64,000 bases of DNA from the NCBI GenBank assembly GCA_963965975.1, contig OZ014411.1, positions 21,418,446-21,482,445 of the forward strand, in the 5' to 3' direction. The position numbers and the translations under genes were made by a program. Position 1 is the first letter of the stretch. The number at the start of each line of letters is the position of its first letter. The stretch comes from Xestospongia bergquistia (lineage: Eukaryota; Porifera; Demospongiae; Haplosclerida; Petrosiidae). Shown in pieces: positions 10,734 to 24,950 of the stretch. Below the pieces are notes generated by a model that was given only the letters and a program-made list of their open reading frames with translations, did not search any database and was not told the origin of the DNA.

Positions 10734-12298
10734 AAAAAACCTATTACAGTTTGATACACCCGATAGATACAAATTACGTAAACGGGAATTTACGGGATTG
10801 GAAACGCCCATGCACTTCCTTTTGTTTAAATTTTTTGGTGATAAGATCTCTTTTGTCAGACTTTGTTATCACTTTATTGATAGTATAATTCTTTCTTCAA
10901 AATCTTCAAGCTCTTCCTTCCAAGTTCTTCTCTTGATTTTTTTGAAACAGACCATTTTGTTCAGTCTTCTTATTTTCACATGATATATAGTGACAAATAA
11001 TAATAAGTAAAGATAGACTGCTGTCAGGTCCAATATCTCTATGGTTGGGCTGTTTCATGGAAATGTTACAAAATTTTCTTGAAAGTGACATCAAGACTGT
11101 CAAATAATATTTTTAGGATAAACATCATAAATTTATAAATCACTCACAGGTGGTAAACTACATTAAGGGAACATTTATGGATAAGCTATTTTCCATAAAG
11201 GAATTTGCTAATATATTATGAATTTCATAAAGTTAGCTACCATAACTGCTTCTCAATAATAATAGGTTATTACATTACTCAGTACTCAATAATAAAATAA
11301 TGACACATGCAGTTTTGTATAAAGAAAAATCATCAAAGTGAGAAAATAATTCCATCAATCAATTGGTAGACAACTTATAAAGTAAGATAGCTAGTCTACA
11401 CATAATAATTGTCAGATGTAAATGTTCTGGAGAAAGAGAATTTTAAAAATTTATTTAATTTGAACTACGTACAATAGACCAATTACTATTTAAAGATAAA
11501 TATAACAATAATTGATCAACATTGTTAATCACATATAAAAATAAATACTATTTAATGTACAGTGTCATGTTTAACTTAATAAAGATTGATTAATTTGTCA
11601 GCAAATGAATTATTATAATTAGAAAATGTTTTGAAATTATTAAAAAATTACATAGTAGCGATATAACTGGAAGAAGAACTTGCAATATAAGTTAATTCGA
11701 AGAGCAAGCATGATTCTCTTAAGACAATTAAGTGGTTCCTAGCTGTGTATATATGAGAGATGTTAGAGTAAACTCCCCATTCTTCTTGCTAAAGCTACTT
11801 CTGTGTATGGATAAATCTTGAAGATTGACTCAACTAAGAAGGTATATAAGAAACTACAGGGAGCAGATGCAAACACAGATACACGGGCATCTAATGTAGG
11901 TAATGAAAAGGGACACTGACAGACCCTCACAGGCTCTTCAACTATTCTTTGTATCTCTGAGGACATTCAACACATGACTGAAACATTGTGTGCACTCTCA
12001 ATGTCTTATGGAAACACTATCTTTCCCCTCTACAGACCACAACACCAATATACTGGAGAGCTCTTTGGGGTTGAGTATCTGCATCAAAAAACTGGTCTCT
12101 CTCTTCATAATAAGAGCCTTGACACTCAAATTGATGAGGGATTTGGGGATTTTGAATGATCAGACAAAGTAAGTATGCTACCAGTAAATATAGATGAAGT
12201 AAATAAATCCACTGTTTCAAAGCAAGAGGGCTCGGATAATGATAGTGAAAGTGGTGAAAAGGAAGAGGTGTGTTCCTATATCTCCAAAAATGCTTAGT
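10734..12298. other. V flank, copy 1 (decayed, unidentified)
   Basis: Paralogous to 22250-23380. It contains broken protein-like stretches on the + strand, for example STKKVYKKLQGADANTD near 11835 and YRPQHQYTGEL near 12035, with stops between them in both copies. This suggests a dead gene I cannot identify. The rest is AT-rich without features. Confidence 0.5.
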
Positions 12299-13930
12299 CT
12301 TATTATTTTCTAGGAATAGTCAACATGGTGAACAGTATGTTGATGTTTGGGAAGTTGGAGGATGGGATCATGTAGACATTGATGAGAGGATTGCTTGACT
12401 TTTGTGGTCTCTGTAATTAAAATGAGGCCAGAGAGATCAAATGTCTCAGTGATAGCTTTGACAAAAATAAAATGTTGTATGAAGCAAGGGCAAAGACACC
12501 ACAGGGCAACTTTCCTCAAACCAAGACATCATGATCAGGAGATGTTGGTGTTACAGCCATGAAGAGATATTCAATCATTCATTCTAAATTAATTCAGTGT
12601 TTTTCTGTCTGCTGGATCACCTGCTTCATCACTATCAAAAAGCAGACTGGTTTAGGCTATTTGTGTCTATCTTTGTTAAAACTACTTCACTAGTTACTAC
12701 ATCATTTATAGTTACTACATATTCATTACAAACTACTGGTAAAAATGAAAGTAGTTACGTTTGTAGTAATCATTTTATTTATGCAGATACCTTCTTCCGA
12801 TGCCTCCACTATTAAAGTTGTTTAAAGAAAAAATGAGTGGAGGCATCTAACAAGCTACTCATTCGAAGGCTGCAAAGAAAAGGACATTCTTGCTGGGTCT
12901 GTGGGATAATGCAATCCTCATGCAGATCTGACCACACACACTTTTGTGGCCACTGTATTGCTACTACATACCTGGTTTGATACCAAAGAAGTATTGCTAT
13001 CATTCCAAATTTAGTATTATTTAGTTTATGATTTTATTATCAAGCCCTTGTGGGTCTTAGTTACTTTAGTTTAAATGATATTATAAACAGGATGTTGTTA
13101 CCATCAACCTTCAATTGTCAATACAGTTATTACATATTTAAGTTTAAATATAATGAAATGTATGTTACTTAACACAAAGAAACACATAGGAAATCCTTTT
13201 AAAGATAGTACAACACATTTTATACATTATTTTAATCTATTTAGTATAAATAAACAGAACATTATTTACTGTCAATCTTTCAATTGTTACAAATCTCAAT
13301 TTAGTTAGTTTAAATATATAACCAAATGTATTTTAAATAATACATGGAAAGTATATAGAAATATATATAGAAATATATATAGAAATAATTAGTACTGTAA
13401 TATTGCTTTCTCTAGTCATTTAAGGAACTGTCTATAAATTTTCTATTCAAGTGATATCTAAAATATGAAATTCAGAACCTAGTTGTCTAGTTATAGTAAC
13501 TAGTATCAATTTTAAAGTGTACTTTTAACATGTATTCCTTTAGTTACTTATAACTTTTGTGCCTCTGTCATATCAACAATAGAATTCATTCACTGAAGCA
13601 TGTTTTTCCCATTTCCTGGAAACCAGACATTGTTGAATGTTGAATCTTCTGGTTAACTTCAAAGATGTATTTGCATGGTATCTCTTTACATTCTAATCTC
13701 TAGACTGCCACGCCCTCTAAATGAGACTAATAATAATTTAGATTTTATCAGTTGTTTTCTGAACAACGTTTCCTTGATCAGACAAATGAGTACACATGAT
13801 TCACAATGATATTAGTTATAAAATAATACTTTATTGTAATTAGACTATTGCTATTGCAATTTCTGATTTTACAAGCATTCAAGCAATAGACAATATTAGA
13901 TCATATTACATAGACAATGTTATCTTATCA
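12299..13930. other. U flank, copy 2
   Basis: Second copy of the U flank, running into the GS copy 2 3' flank. A short tandem run of ATATAGAAAT words near 13350-13390 replaces about 120 bp found in the other copies. No intact gene. Confidence 0.6.
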
Positions 13931-14399
13931 CCATATCTTACATCATACTCTACTCAAACGACATATCTTTAATCTTACATCATAAACTGTACATGATTCA
14001 TATACCTCTAGTTGAACCTAGGTAAGCCTCACATGTGTATACAAGATGACCAAATGTATACTGACTGACAGTGTGTTATTACATGGTACCGAACACAGAT
14101 CCTGTATGTATCTACATAGATTACATGTAAAATCAGGATATAACACTAAAGGTCACTAAGAAATGTGACATCAGATAACCAACTTTCATACATGGACATG
14201 TTAATGACATTAGTTATTACTACCAAGAGTTAATTTTTCAAATTGTGATAAAAAGTGATAACAATCAAACAGTTATAATAATAAAGAAAACCAACTAAAA
14301 TATCCAGTATGTGGCATAATAGTTGTAGTTTAACAAAAAATCTAAATTACTAACAAATACATTATTATAGTGTCAATTTAAGATCTTCGCAATTAGTGG

Positions 14400-15485
14400 C
14401 TAGTCCTGAAGTACAACAGTACGTACAAAGGCTTCTGTTACTTCATAAGGATCACAATTAGCAGCTGGTCGTCTGTCTTCAAGGTAACCTTTGCCATCCT
14501 TGTTGACCTGTCGAGGTATACGGATGCTCGCACCACGATTAGCAACACCACTAGAAAAATCATAGATACTTGAGGTCTTGTAAGGACCAGTTAGACGACG
14601 TCTATTGTCTTGACCACCTTTAGGATCATAATGCTTAATGTGAACATCATGTTGCTTCTTGAACCTTTCAATAGCTTTCTTAATAGCTTCTAAACCTCTC
14701 TCTGAGCGCATTTCACTTGTACTGAAGTTACAATTAGCACCAGATCCATTCCAATCACCAGGTACTGGCTTGGGATCAAGAGAAACTTTCACGCCAAAGT
14801 CTTCAGCAACTCGATGGAGAATGTATCGTGAGATCCAGACTTGATCACCTAATGAAATACCTTCACATGGACCAATTTGATATTCAAATTGAGATGGCAT
14901 CACTTCCACGTTGGTCCCTGAAATTTTCAAACCAGCGTAACGGCAGGCCTTGTAATGGGCATCCATAATATGTCGTCCAAAGATACAATCAGCTCCAACA
15001 GCACAATAGTAAGGGCCTTGTGGACCAGGGTAACCACCTTTAGGCCAGCCAAGAGGACGATCATCTAAATCAAATAGAGTGTACTCTTGTTCAAAACCAA
15101 ACCAAGGTTTGGTCATTTTAGCTTTGTTCATTACTTTGAAACAAGAGTCCCGCTTGTTGCTATCAATGGGAGTATTCTGAGGACCATACATCTCACACAT
15201 CACCAATATATTATTACCTCTAAGAAACGGATCTCGGCAAAAGGCCACTGGCTTGAGGTAAATATCCCTATTGTGTCCTGTGCTCTGGCCAGTGCTTGAA
15301 CCATCAAAATTCCATTCAGGGATGTCCACCAAGCTCTTTGGTGGTTTCTCTAAAGTTTTAGTTTTACCTCGTACACCTTCTCCAGTTCCATCTACCCAAA
15401 TGTATGTTGCCAAACAGACCTCACCCTGATCCAGGCTCAAGTAGCGGTCGAGAACGATGCTGTCCAAAGCGATGGGAGTTGTCAT
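14400..15485 (-). pseudogene. glutamine synthetase, copy 2 (active-site residues lost)
   Basis: Open over 361 codons from the ATG at 15485, but probably dead as an enzyme. A deletion of about 36 bp next to 14400 removes the C-terminal tail and brings in a stop right after VVLQD. H251, a metal ligand in GS, is N here (NGSGANCNF). The flexible-loop catalytic E303 is K in a changed context (GPYKTSS instead of GLHETSS). Other odd changes are R to C in the GAD-R-FG stretch and G to R in SE-G-G. The metal ligands E132, E134 and E194 remain. The open frame could mean recent decay or a non-catalytic paralogue. Confidence 0.85.
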
Positions 15486-15913
15486 CTTCACGAACTTTTT
15501 CTGGTTCTTTCCCGCTGTGACTACGAATCAAATAAGTACAGTCACCTAGACTGTTTGAATGATAGAGCATTAATAACTCTGTGTCAAATAAAGTTTTCAT
15601 ATAAACGGTTATCTACCCTACTCGGTAAACTTGACCACGAGGTAGGACTGACAAAGAATTTTACAAAGGTCAAACGATTATGATGTAACTTCAGAGTGAC
15701 TGTGTTTAAATAGTCTGCCTCCTTTATTCTAAGGTTTCTTTCCCGCCCCCCAGTTATTACAGCAATCACATGTGCTCAACATGATAATAATGGTTATGTA
15801 ATATCCTAGGTCTTTACCCTTTTTTTCTCTAGTTAATTGTATTAATAATAATAAACCTCAGTATTTAATACAGTATTATAAGTGTTCCATATATTTTGTG
15901 CTATCTTTACAGA

Positions 15914-18039
15914 TTAAAACGAACACTTTTCATTCTTTGATGGTGAAACCTCATTGACCTCATTATTAATGTTAGTTTTTATAATGATGTCATCAGGTAT
16001 ATTCACTATAACATCAGTTTTAACTTGACATGTTTCTTCATTCTCATTTGTCAAATCATTGTCAGCAGTGACAGTTGAATCATTTGTGTATTCATTGTAC
16101 AAATGTACATTATTAGATTCATGATTTATTAACAGCTGATATTCAGCTTGTTGAACAGCTGGTTCAATTGCATCTGATAAATTATTGTATTCAGAGGTGT
16201 TTGTAAGAGCACTTTCTGAAATGTTGTTGACTAATTCATTTGAGTCCTCAATATCAGACACAATAGCTTCTGGTAGCATAGTAGAATTAATTGAAGTGTC
16301 TTTGATTTCTGTGTCAGACTTTACTTCTTTTTCTTCTAGTACAATTGACTTGGCAAATGATTGTATAAGACTGCTTTGAAATGCAGTTGTCCTTCTTTGC
16401 TGGTTCTTTGATACTTCAGGTTGAGGTGATGAATTATCAAGTGTTGTAGACAACGATGTTTGCTTGTTAATTTTATGATGATTGATGTTGGTTGTAGACA
16501 GATGAGATGCACATCGTTGGTTTTCATATTTTTGACTCCAGAGCTGTTGTTTCTTCTTCATTTTTTCTCTACACTCTTGGACTTCATGATTGTGTGCTTC
16601 CAACCAATGAGTTTCAAATTGATCTGCTTCTTCTTTGAGCTGTTCAATTTGTTGGTGATTTGTTTCCAATAGTTTCATTTTTCTTTCTATAATAATAGGT
16701 TATTATAACACATTTATCCATCCCAAATACATCTTTCAGTATTTTATTATGGTCTATTCATGATTATCATTCTAACCATTTGTCCATCTAATGATTAATT
16801 CAGATAGATGAAAAAATTAATACACAAATAGACCATTGTCAATAATTGTATATGCATATAATATAATATGTGCATATAAAATGTATGTGTAAATATTGTA
16901 TATCATGTATTACATACATGTACATGTACATGGACTCTTACAAGTAATGTTAAAGGTGTAAATGTCTCTACATTTACACTACAAGCCATGCTATATGTTT
17001 TCAGTCTAAAACCATTGATGAATTAATAACTTAAACTCTGTTCACACTTGGAGAAAACCACAAACTAGCTACATGTGGGTGGGACAGTTATGGTTATTTA
17101 AGAAAAGTGTCCAGACATCAGGATACAAACTAACTATCCCTATTACAAGTAAACTATTCAAGCTATCAAACAGGTATCAGTTTATCTACTTGACTGACTG
17201 GTAGTGTTTATACACCCAATATAATTATACAGCTGTAGTTGCTTGAATTAATAGTAAAATTTTGGATAGACGTACACATAATTATCCTATAAATATGTCT
17301 ACCCCTCATTCCATATATATAATTGATAAATAATGATCATGTACATCATAATAATTCCATTCATACATTCATTCACTCATTCATTGTTGTATAAGGATTA
17401 ATAGGCAGGTAAAACATGGATCAACTGATGGTCACAAGGTTATGGACAGACGAGCCAAGGAAATCATCCCCTATTAGATATGATCATTTATAACATTCTA
17501 TAAAGACATTCATTCATTTAAGACTGACAGACTGATGATATACAGATCATCTGATATTCAGATACTTAAACAGCTTTTGACAAAATGGATGGGTACATGC
17601 ATTGTTTAATCTACATGCCAGCTGTCTGTTAAATTATCACCTCAGGTTCCACCCATCAACCTAATACAACCATTCATCCATACATACATCTCTACTCACC
17701 TACCTATCCATATAACTATTAACTCATCTACTCTATTCATCTGTATATCTATCCATTTACTTATCTGTCCATTAATTTGTCTATCTATCTATTATTTATC
17801 CATTCATCCATCCATTTATCCACTAATGTACATAGTTATTGCATAAGTTTCCATTTAAATGTATGTCCATGTTTGTATTACATACCTTCTTCTCTTTGTT
17901 GAAGGATCATGAAGAGCTTTTCTCTTCATTTCATTCTTTCTTCTTTAGCTTTCTGTTCTTCTTCTTTCTGTCTCTGCCTTTGTTCATGCATCATTTGAGC
18001 ATGTTGATCATATTTTTGCCATCGAGACTCCAACTAAGC

Positions 18040-18085
<46 letters not shown>

Positions 18086-18703
18086 TACTTACCTCATCAA
18101 TTCTTTTCATTCTCTCTTTTTGTTTTAGTGTGTGTAGTTGTATTAGTCGAGTGTACTCAGATGTCTCAGACTTTGCCAGAAGTTTCTTTCGTTTCTTGTT
18201 TTGCTAGATTTGAAGTATATTAATTAATGATGAGACTATAAACATTATGCATACTTCCTGTTCTTTTTGCATTTTCCTAAGATAGTTTTGTTCTCTTTCA
18301 GCTTCCCTCTTCATTTCATTTTTCTCTTGTAGTAATTTTCTTTTTTCCATTTCACGCAATTTGACAAGTTCATCTTCTCTCTTCTGTTTCCTGTAAAATT
18401 AGTATTAAACTTAGTAATGTTTAATTTATTTAAGTTACTTTATTTTATGCTGTTTGGCTCTTAACTTCTTTTCCTGTTCAAAAAAAATGTTTTCTTTTCT
18501 CTTTTCTTTCCTTAGTCTTAGGATTTTTCTTAATATCTGTAATTTTTTCTTGTTTTTTCTTCTGTGGAACAATATACTTTAAAAGATTAAGTTTATTATA
18601 TACCTCTTTGTCTTCTACTTCAAATTCAGCCTTATGTAATTTTAAGAATTCGTTCTCTAGAAAGTTTCTATATGCATTGTATTCTTTCAGTGAACAAATT
18701 ACA
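15914..18703 (-). pseudogene. F gene (FSIP2-like coiled coil), copy 2, 5'-truncated
   Basis: Exons 6 (15914-16686), 5 (17886-18033), 4 (18093-18203) and 3 (18255-18390) are open with intact splice sites. Exon 2 starts at 18439 but has a 2-bp deletion in the E/K-rich part near 18480, and is cut at about 18703 by a junction to transporter-side DNA. Exon 1 and the LHDPYLK motif are gone. Exon 6 protein differs from copy 1 at one residue. A 0.7-kb intron segment (16936-17635) is present here and in copy 3 but absent from copy 1. Confidence 0.8.
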
Positions 18704-19110
18704 AGTTGGTGATATTTATCTCCATATAGTGTGAAATTGACAACTTTGTCAGATACTTTATTACATGCGCATGTCAAAGTATTGTGTTCTTGGTCTTTTA
18801 CCAGATTCTAGTACACACACACCTGTGTAAGTTGTCTATCCATCATATTCATAATCCTTTAGGATGCTTTGATGTACCTTCACATAAATTTAGTGAGACA
18901 CTTTGTTGTACCAAGGTACTATCACAGTCAAGTCAAATTCTTATTTTGTTATGAAAATAATTATTTAATGTGAAACATTTCGTAATATTACCATTTTCCA
19001 GACAACTTTCTAAGTGTTAACAGACATGTTCTAAATGTTGGCAGACTTATTTAAAAATGAACAATCAGATTGCATCATGTTAGTTACATATACTCTAAGT
19101 ACATGGATAC

Positions 19111-19113
<3 letters not shown>
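18704..19113. other. transporter 5' flank after the F2 breakpoint
   Basis: No gene seen. It contains a first version of the TACTATCACAGTCAAGTCAAA string that recurs at 19267, suggesting a small duplication upstream of the transporter fragment. Confidence 0.4.

Positions 19114-19183
<70 letters not shown>
19114..19183. repeat. (CA)n microsatellite
   Basis: About 35 uninterrupted CA dinucleotides, 5' of the transporter fragment. Confidence 0.98.
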
Positions 19184-19185
<2 letters not shown>

Positions 19186-19229
19186 ATACACATATATAAT
19201 TATACATACAATCTCAAAAACAACACTGG

Positions 19230-20010
19230 AATTTCCAATGTTTAAGCCATTTTGCTGCAACAAGCTACTATCACAGTCAAGTCAAAACTTACAATTATGT
19301 TGTTGATGTTGGATTTTGTTATTTTGTTTATTTTTTCTCTTATTTTGTTTATTTCTTCTCGGTCTACTCACTGATGTGAAGCCAGGAAGATATAAAATGA
19401 TCATTACTGGTGTGTACTTCTCTTTTGCTTCTTGGGTAACTTTTGGCATAGCAGTTATTGTCAATATATATTTTAATATTGATACATTATATTGGTTAAT
19501 TTTGGGTCTTGCATACTTTCTACAAGTAATTGGGTACAGTAGTTTTCGCTCCAATATTGTACAATTTAATATTGATCAGTTAATAGGAGCTTCCGCTGAT
19601 AAACTGAGTGCTGTCATTTATTGGCATTCTATGACTATACCAATAGTGTTTGTCATTTTGGAAATTGTTAAATGTTTACTGAAAGATTTTTATATCTTCT
19701 CATATGTAGTATCAGGTGTATCTGTGTCTACAGTCATTGTCAGTAACTTTCTCTTCAAACATTGTCTAGATATTACACCTCACATTATTAATCCTGTCAA
19801 AATGATTGCTAAAGTACTCAACTATGCTAGAAAGAACAAATATCCAGGAATCATAGTGCCTTGACATATTGGGAGGAGGACTACCCTTCACGTCTAGACT
19901 TAGGTAAGGAAAAATATGGTGGACCCTTCTCAGAGGAACAAGTAGAGAATGTCAAGACAGTACTACGATTGATACCTCTCAAACGACATATCTTTAATCT
20001 TACATCATAA
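19230..20010 (+). pseudogene. SLC15/POT transporter, N-terminal half, copy 2
   Basis: Same half-gene as at 1-768 but less damaged. It is open from about 19307 to 19864 with no in-frame ATG at its 5' end, so an upstream exon is missing or it is 5'-truncated. It has several hydrophobic helices and the N..QF..DQL stretch. A one-base frameshift near 19856-19859, shared with copy 1, ends the frame at KYPGIIVP*; the next frame carries TYWEEDYPSRLD to RLIPLK, followed by GS 3' flank and a stop at 20010. The shared lesion and shared breakpoint mean both copies come from an already broken ancestor. Confidence 0.72.
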
Positions 20011-20409
20011 TGATTCATATACCTCTAGTTGAACATAGGTAAGCCTCACATGTGTATACAAGATGACTGACAGTGTGATATCTACATGGTACCGAACACA
20101 GATCCTGTATGTCTCTACATAGATTACATGTAAAATCAGGATAATACACTAAAGGTCACTAAGAAATGTGACATCAGATAACCAACTTTCATACATCGAC
20201 ATGTTAAAGACATTAGTTATTACTACCAAAAGAGTTACTTTTTCAAATTGTGATAAAAGGGGATAACAATGTAACAGTTATAATAATAAAGAAAACCAAC
20301 TAAAATATCCAGTATGTGGCATAATAGTTGTAGTTTAACAAAAAAATAAATTACTAACAAATACATTATTATAGTGTCAATTTAAGATCTTCGTAATTAG
20401 TGGCTAAAA

Positions 20410-21483
20410 TCATCTGACCCGTACAAGGGCTTCTGTTACTTCATAAGGATCACAATTAGCAGCTGGTCGTCTGTCTTCAAGGTAACCTTTTCCATCCTTG
20501 TTGACCTGTCGAGGTATACGGATGCTCGCACCACGATTAGCAACACCACTAGAAAAATCATAGATACTTGAGGTTTCGTGAAGACCAGTTAGACGACGTC
20601 TATTGTCTTGACCACCTTTAGGATCATAATGCTTAATGTGAACATCATGTTGCTGCTTAAGCCTTTCAATAGCTTTCTTAATAGCTTCTAAACCTCCCTC
20701 TGAGCGCATTTCACTTGTACTGAAGTTACAATGAGCACCAGCTCCATTCCAATCACCAGGTACTGGCTTGGGATCAAGAGAAACTTTCACGCCAAAGTCT
20801 TCAGCAACTCTATGGAGAATGTATCGTGAAATCCAGACTTGATCACCTAATGAAATACCTTCACACGGACCAATTTGATATTCAAATTGAGATGGCATCA
20901 CTTCCACGTTGGTCCCTGAAATTTTCAAACCAGCATAAAGGCAGGCCTTGTAATGGGCATCCATAATATGTCGTCCAAAGATACGATCAGCTCCAACACC
21001 ACAATAGTAAGGGCCTTGTGGACCAGGGTAACCACCTTTAGGCCAGCCAAGAGGACGATCATCTAAATCAAATAGAGTGTACTCTTGTTCAAAACCAAAC
21101 CAAGGTTTGGCCATTTTAGCTTTGATCATTACTTTGAAACAAGAGTCCCGCTTGTTGCTATCAATGGGAGTATTCTGAGGACCATACGTCTCACACATCA
21201 CCAATATATTAGTACCTCTAAGAAACGGATCTCGGCAAAAGGCCACTGGCTTGAGGTAAATATCGCTATTGTGTCCTGTGCTCTGGCCAGTGCTTGAACC
21301 ATCGAAATTCCATTCAGGGATGTCCACCACGCTCTTTGGTAGTTTCTCTAAAGTTTTAGTTTTACCTCGTACACCTTCTCCAGTTCCATCTACCCAAATG
21401 TATGTTGCCAAACAGACCTCACCCTGATCCAGGCTCAAGTAACGGTCGTGAACGATGCTGTCCAAAGCGATGGGAGTTGTCAT
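20410..21483 (-). pseudogene. glutamine synthetase, copy 3 (C-terminal tail replaced)
   Basis: Open over 357 codons from the ATG at 21483. All catalytic residues are present: [29 protein letters not shown] and [13 protein letters not shown] deletion of about 40 bp at the 3' end, with a CG at both edges, removes the last codons, so the protein ends EALVRVR instead of running through [10 protein letters not shown]. The N-terminal domain and active site are intact, so activity cannot be excluded. Small changes include N to I in KVM-N-KAK and A to G in CAVGAD. Called a pseudogene because of the truncation, with moderate certainty. Confidence 0.6.
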
Positions 21484-21925
21484 CTTCACGAACTTTTTCT
21501 GGTTCTTTTCCGCTGTGACTACGAATCAAATAAGTACAGTCACCTAGACTGTTTGAATGATAGGACGTCAATAACTCTGTGTCAAATAAAGTTTTCATAT
21601 AAACGAGAATCTACCCTACTCGGTAAACTTGACCACGAGGTAAGACAGACAAAGAATTTTCCAAAAGGTCAAACGATTATGATGTGACTTTAGAGTGACT
21701 GTGACTGTGTTTAAATAGTCTGCCTCCTTTATTCTAAGGTTTCTTTCCCGCCTCCAGTTATTACAGCAATCACATGCTAGACATGTACTCTACATGATAA
21801 TAATGGTTATGTTATATCCTAGGTCTTTACCCTTTTCTAGCTAGTCAATTGTATTAATAATAATAAACCTCAGTATTTAATATAGTATTATAAGTGTTCC
21901 ATATATTTTGTGCTATCTTTACAGA

Positions 21926-22147
21926 TTAAAACGAACACTTTTTTCATTCTTTGATGGTGAAACCTCATTGACCTCATTATTAATGTTAGTTTTTATAATG
22001 ATGTTATATAATGATATAATGATGTTTGTTTCCAATAGTTTCATTTTTCTTTCTATAATAATAGGTTATTATAACACATTTATCCATCCCAAATACATCT
22101 TTCAGTATTTTATTATGGTCTATTCATGATTATCATTCTAACCATTT
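21926..22147 (-). pseudogene. F gene remnant with internal deletion
   Basis: Only the last about 80 bp and the first about 40 bp of F exon 6 remain, joined by a short ATATAATGAT-type filler near 22004-22022; about 640 bp of exon is missing. The intron 5 start follows, then a switch to the V flank at about 22147. Confidence 0.85.
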
Positions 22148-23380
22148 CTAACCATAACCATTTGCACATTTGTATCTAGACTTGTTCAGAAATACATGTA
22201 ATGTAGAAAAGCTCCAAAACAGCAAACACTCTCTATCAGAGATAATTAACAAGAATAAAAAACCTATTACAGCACCACCTGCACCCGATAGCTCAATCCA
22301 TACAGATTCTGTAAACGGGAATTTACGGGATTTGAAACGCCCATGCACTTCCTTTTGACTTTTGTCAGAATTTGTCAGTATTATTAAATTATTAATAGTA
22401 GCACTTTATTGATAGTATAATTCTTTCTTCAAAAGCTTCAAGCTCTTCCTTCCAAGTTCTTCTCTTTATTTTTTTGAAACAGACCATTTTGTTCAGTTTT
22501 CTTTTTACAAGGAATTCACTGAGATATTATGAATTTCATAAAGTTAGCTACCATAACTACTTCTCAATAATAATAGGTTATTACATTACTCAATACTCAA
22601 TAATAAAAGTAATGACACATGCATCATCAAAGTGAGAAAATAATTCCATCAATCAATGTATTGCAGTTGGTAGACAACTCATAAAGTAAGATAGCTAGTC
22701 TAGATCTGCACATAATAAAGTGTCAGATGTGTAAATGTTCTTGTGAAAGAGAAGGTTAAAATTTTATTTAATTTGAACTGCGTACAATAGACCAATTACT
22801 ATTTAAAGTTAAATATAACAATAATTGATCGACATTGTTAATCATATATAAAAATAAATTCTTATACTATTTAATGTACAGTGTCATGTTTAACTTAATA
22901 AAGATTGATTAATTTGTCAGCAAACTAATTAAAAAATTGTTTTGAAATTATTAAAATATTGCATAGTTGCAATATAACTGGAAAAAGAACTTGTAATGTG
23001 AGTTAATTTGAAGAGCAAGCATGATTCTCTTAAGACACTTAAGTGGTTCCTAGCTGTGTATATATGAGAGATGTTGTAGTAAACTCCCCACTCTTCTTGC
23101 TGAAGCTACTTCTGTGTATGGGTAGATTGACTCAACTAAGAAGGTATATAAGAAACTACAGGGAGCTGATGCAAATACAGATACATGGGCCTCTAATGTA
23201 GGTAATGAAAAGGGACACTGATGACAGAGCCTCACAGGCTCTTCAACCATCCTTTGTATCTCTGAGGACATTCAACACATGACTGAAACATTGTGTGAAT
23301 GTCCTCTCTCAATGTCTTTATGGAAGCACCATGTTTCCCCTCTACAGACCACAACACCAATATACTGGAGAGCTCAGGGA
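22148..23380. other. V flank, copy 2
   Basis: Paralogue of 10734-12298 without the MITE. A 60-codon open stretch at about 22173-22358 (+) reads like real protein (KPITAPPAPDSS...NLRDLKRPCTSF) but has no start, and the same stretch is broken in copy 1. Family not recognised. Confidence 0.5.
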
Positions 23381-24950
23381 TTATTTTCTAGGAATAGTCA
23401 CCATGGTGAATAGTATGTTGATGTTTGGGAATTACGAAATTGGAGGATGGGATTATGTAGACATTGACAAGAGGATTGCTTGACTTTTGTGGTCTCTGTA
23501 ATTAAAATGAGGCCAGATAGATGCATGTCTCTATAACAGTATTGACAAATAAACAATGTCATATGAAGCAAGAGCAAAGACACCACAGGGCAACTTTCCT
23601 CAAACCAAGACATCATGATCAGGAGATGTTGGTGTTACAGCCATGAAGAGATATTCAATCATTCATTCTAAATTAATTCAGTTTTTTTCTGTTTGCTGGA
23701 TCACCTGCTTCATCACCATCAAAAAGCAGACTGGTTTAGGCTATTTGTGTCTATCTTGGTGAAAACTACTTCACTAGTTACTACATCATTTACAGTTACT
23801 ACATATTCATTACAAGTCACTTTGAAGGCTGCAAAGAAAAGGATATTCTTGCTGGGTCTGTGGGATAATGCAATCCCCAGATCTGACTACACACACTTTT
23901 GTGGCCACTGTATTGCAACTACATACCCGGTCCGATACCAAAGAAGTATTGTTATCATTCCAAATTTAGTATTATTTAGTTATAAACAGGATGTTGTTAC
24001 CATCAACCTTCAATTGTCAATACATTTATTACATATTTAAGTTTAAATATAATGAAATGTATGTTACTTAACACAGGGAAACACATAGGAAATCCTTTTA
24101 AAGATAGTACAACCCATTTTACACATTATTTTAGTATATTTAGTATTAATAAACAGAACATTATTTACTGTCAATCTTTCAATTGTTACAAATCTCAATT
24201 TAGTTAGTTTAAATATATAACCAAATGTATTTTAAATAATACATGGAAAGATAGAAAATCCTTTCTTAGAAAGTACAATGTATATCATTTACTTTAGTGC
24301 AATTTATATTACATTTTTATTAATTTTGTAGAAGCTTGTAGGAATGTCAAGGACTTTAGTTCATTTCTGCCAAGACAACTAATGAACTGGCTCAGTATGG
24401 ACATATATAGAAATAATTAGTATTGTAATATTGCTTTCTCTAGTCATTTAAGGAACTGTCTATAAATTTTCTATTCAAGTGATATCTAAAATATGAAATT
24501 CAGAACCTAGTTGTCTAGTTATAGTAACTAGTATCAATTTTAAAGTGTACTTTTAACATGTATTCCTTTAATTACTTATAACTTTTGTGCCTCTGTCATA
24601 TCAACAATAGAATTCATTCACTCAAGCATGTTTTTCCCATTTCCTGGAAACCAGACATTGTTGAATGTTCTGGTTAACTTCAAAGGTGTATTTGCATGGT
24701 ATCTCTTTACATTCTGATCTCCAGACTGCCACGCCCTCTAAATGAGGCTAATAATATCTCTTGATTTTATCAGTCGTTTTTCTGAACAACGTTTCCTTGA
24801 TCAGACAAATGAGTACACATGATTCACAATGATATTAGTTATAAAATAATACTTTATTGTAATTAGACTATTGCTATTGCAATTTCTGATTTTACAAGCA
24901 TTCAAGCAATAGACAATATTAGATCATATTACATAGACAATGTTATCTTA
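23381..24950. other. U flank, copy 3
   Basis: Third copy of the U flank, running into GS copy 4. Open stretch of 115 codons at 23693-24040 on + with a Cys/His patch (HFCGHCIATTYPVRYQRS), broken in the other copies. Probably a dead gene of unknown family. Confidence 0.5.

Noticed and set aside
19070-19306. Histidine-threonine repeat protein.
   Set aside because: Translation of the (CA)n microsatellite.
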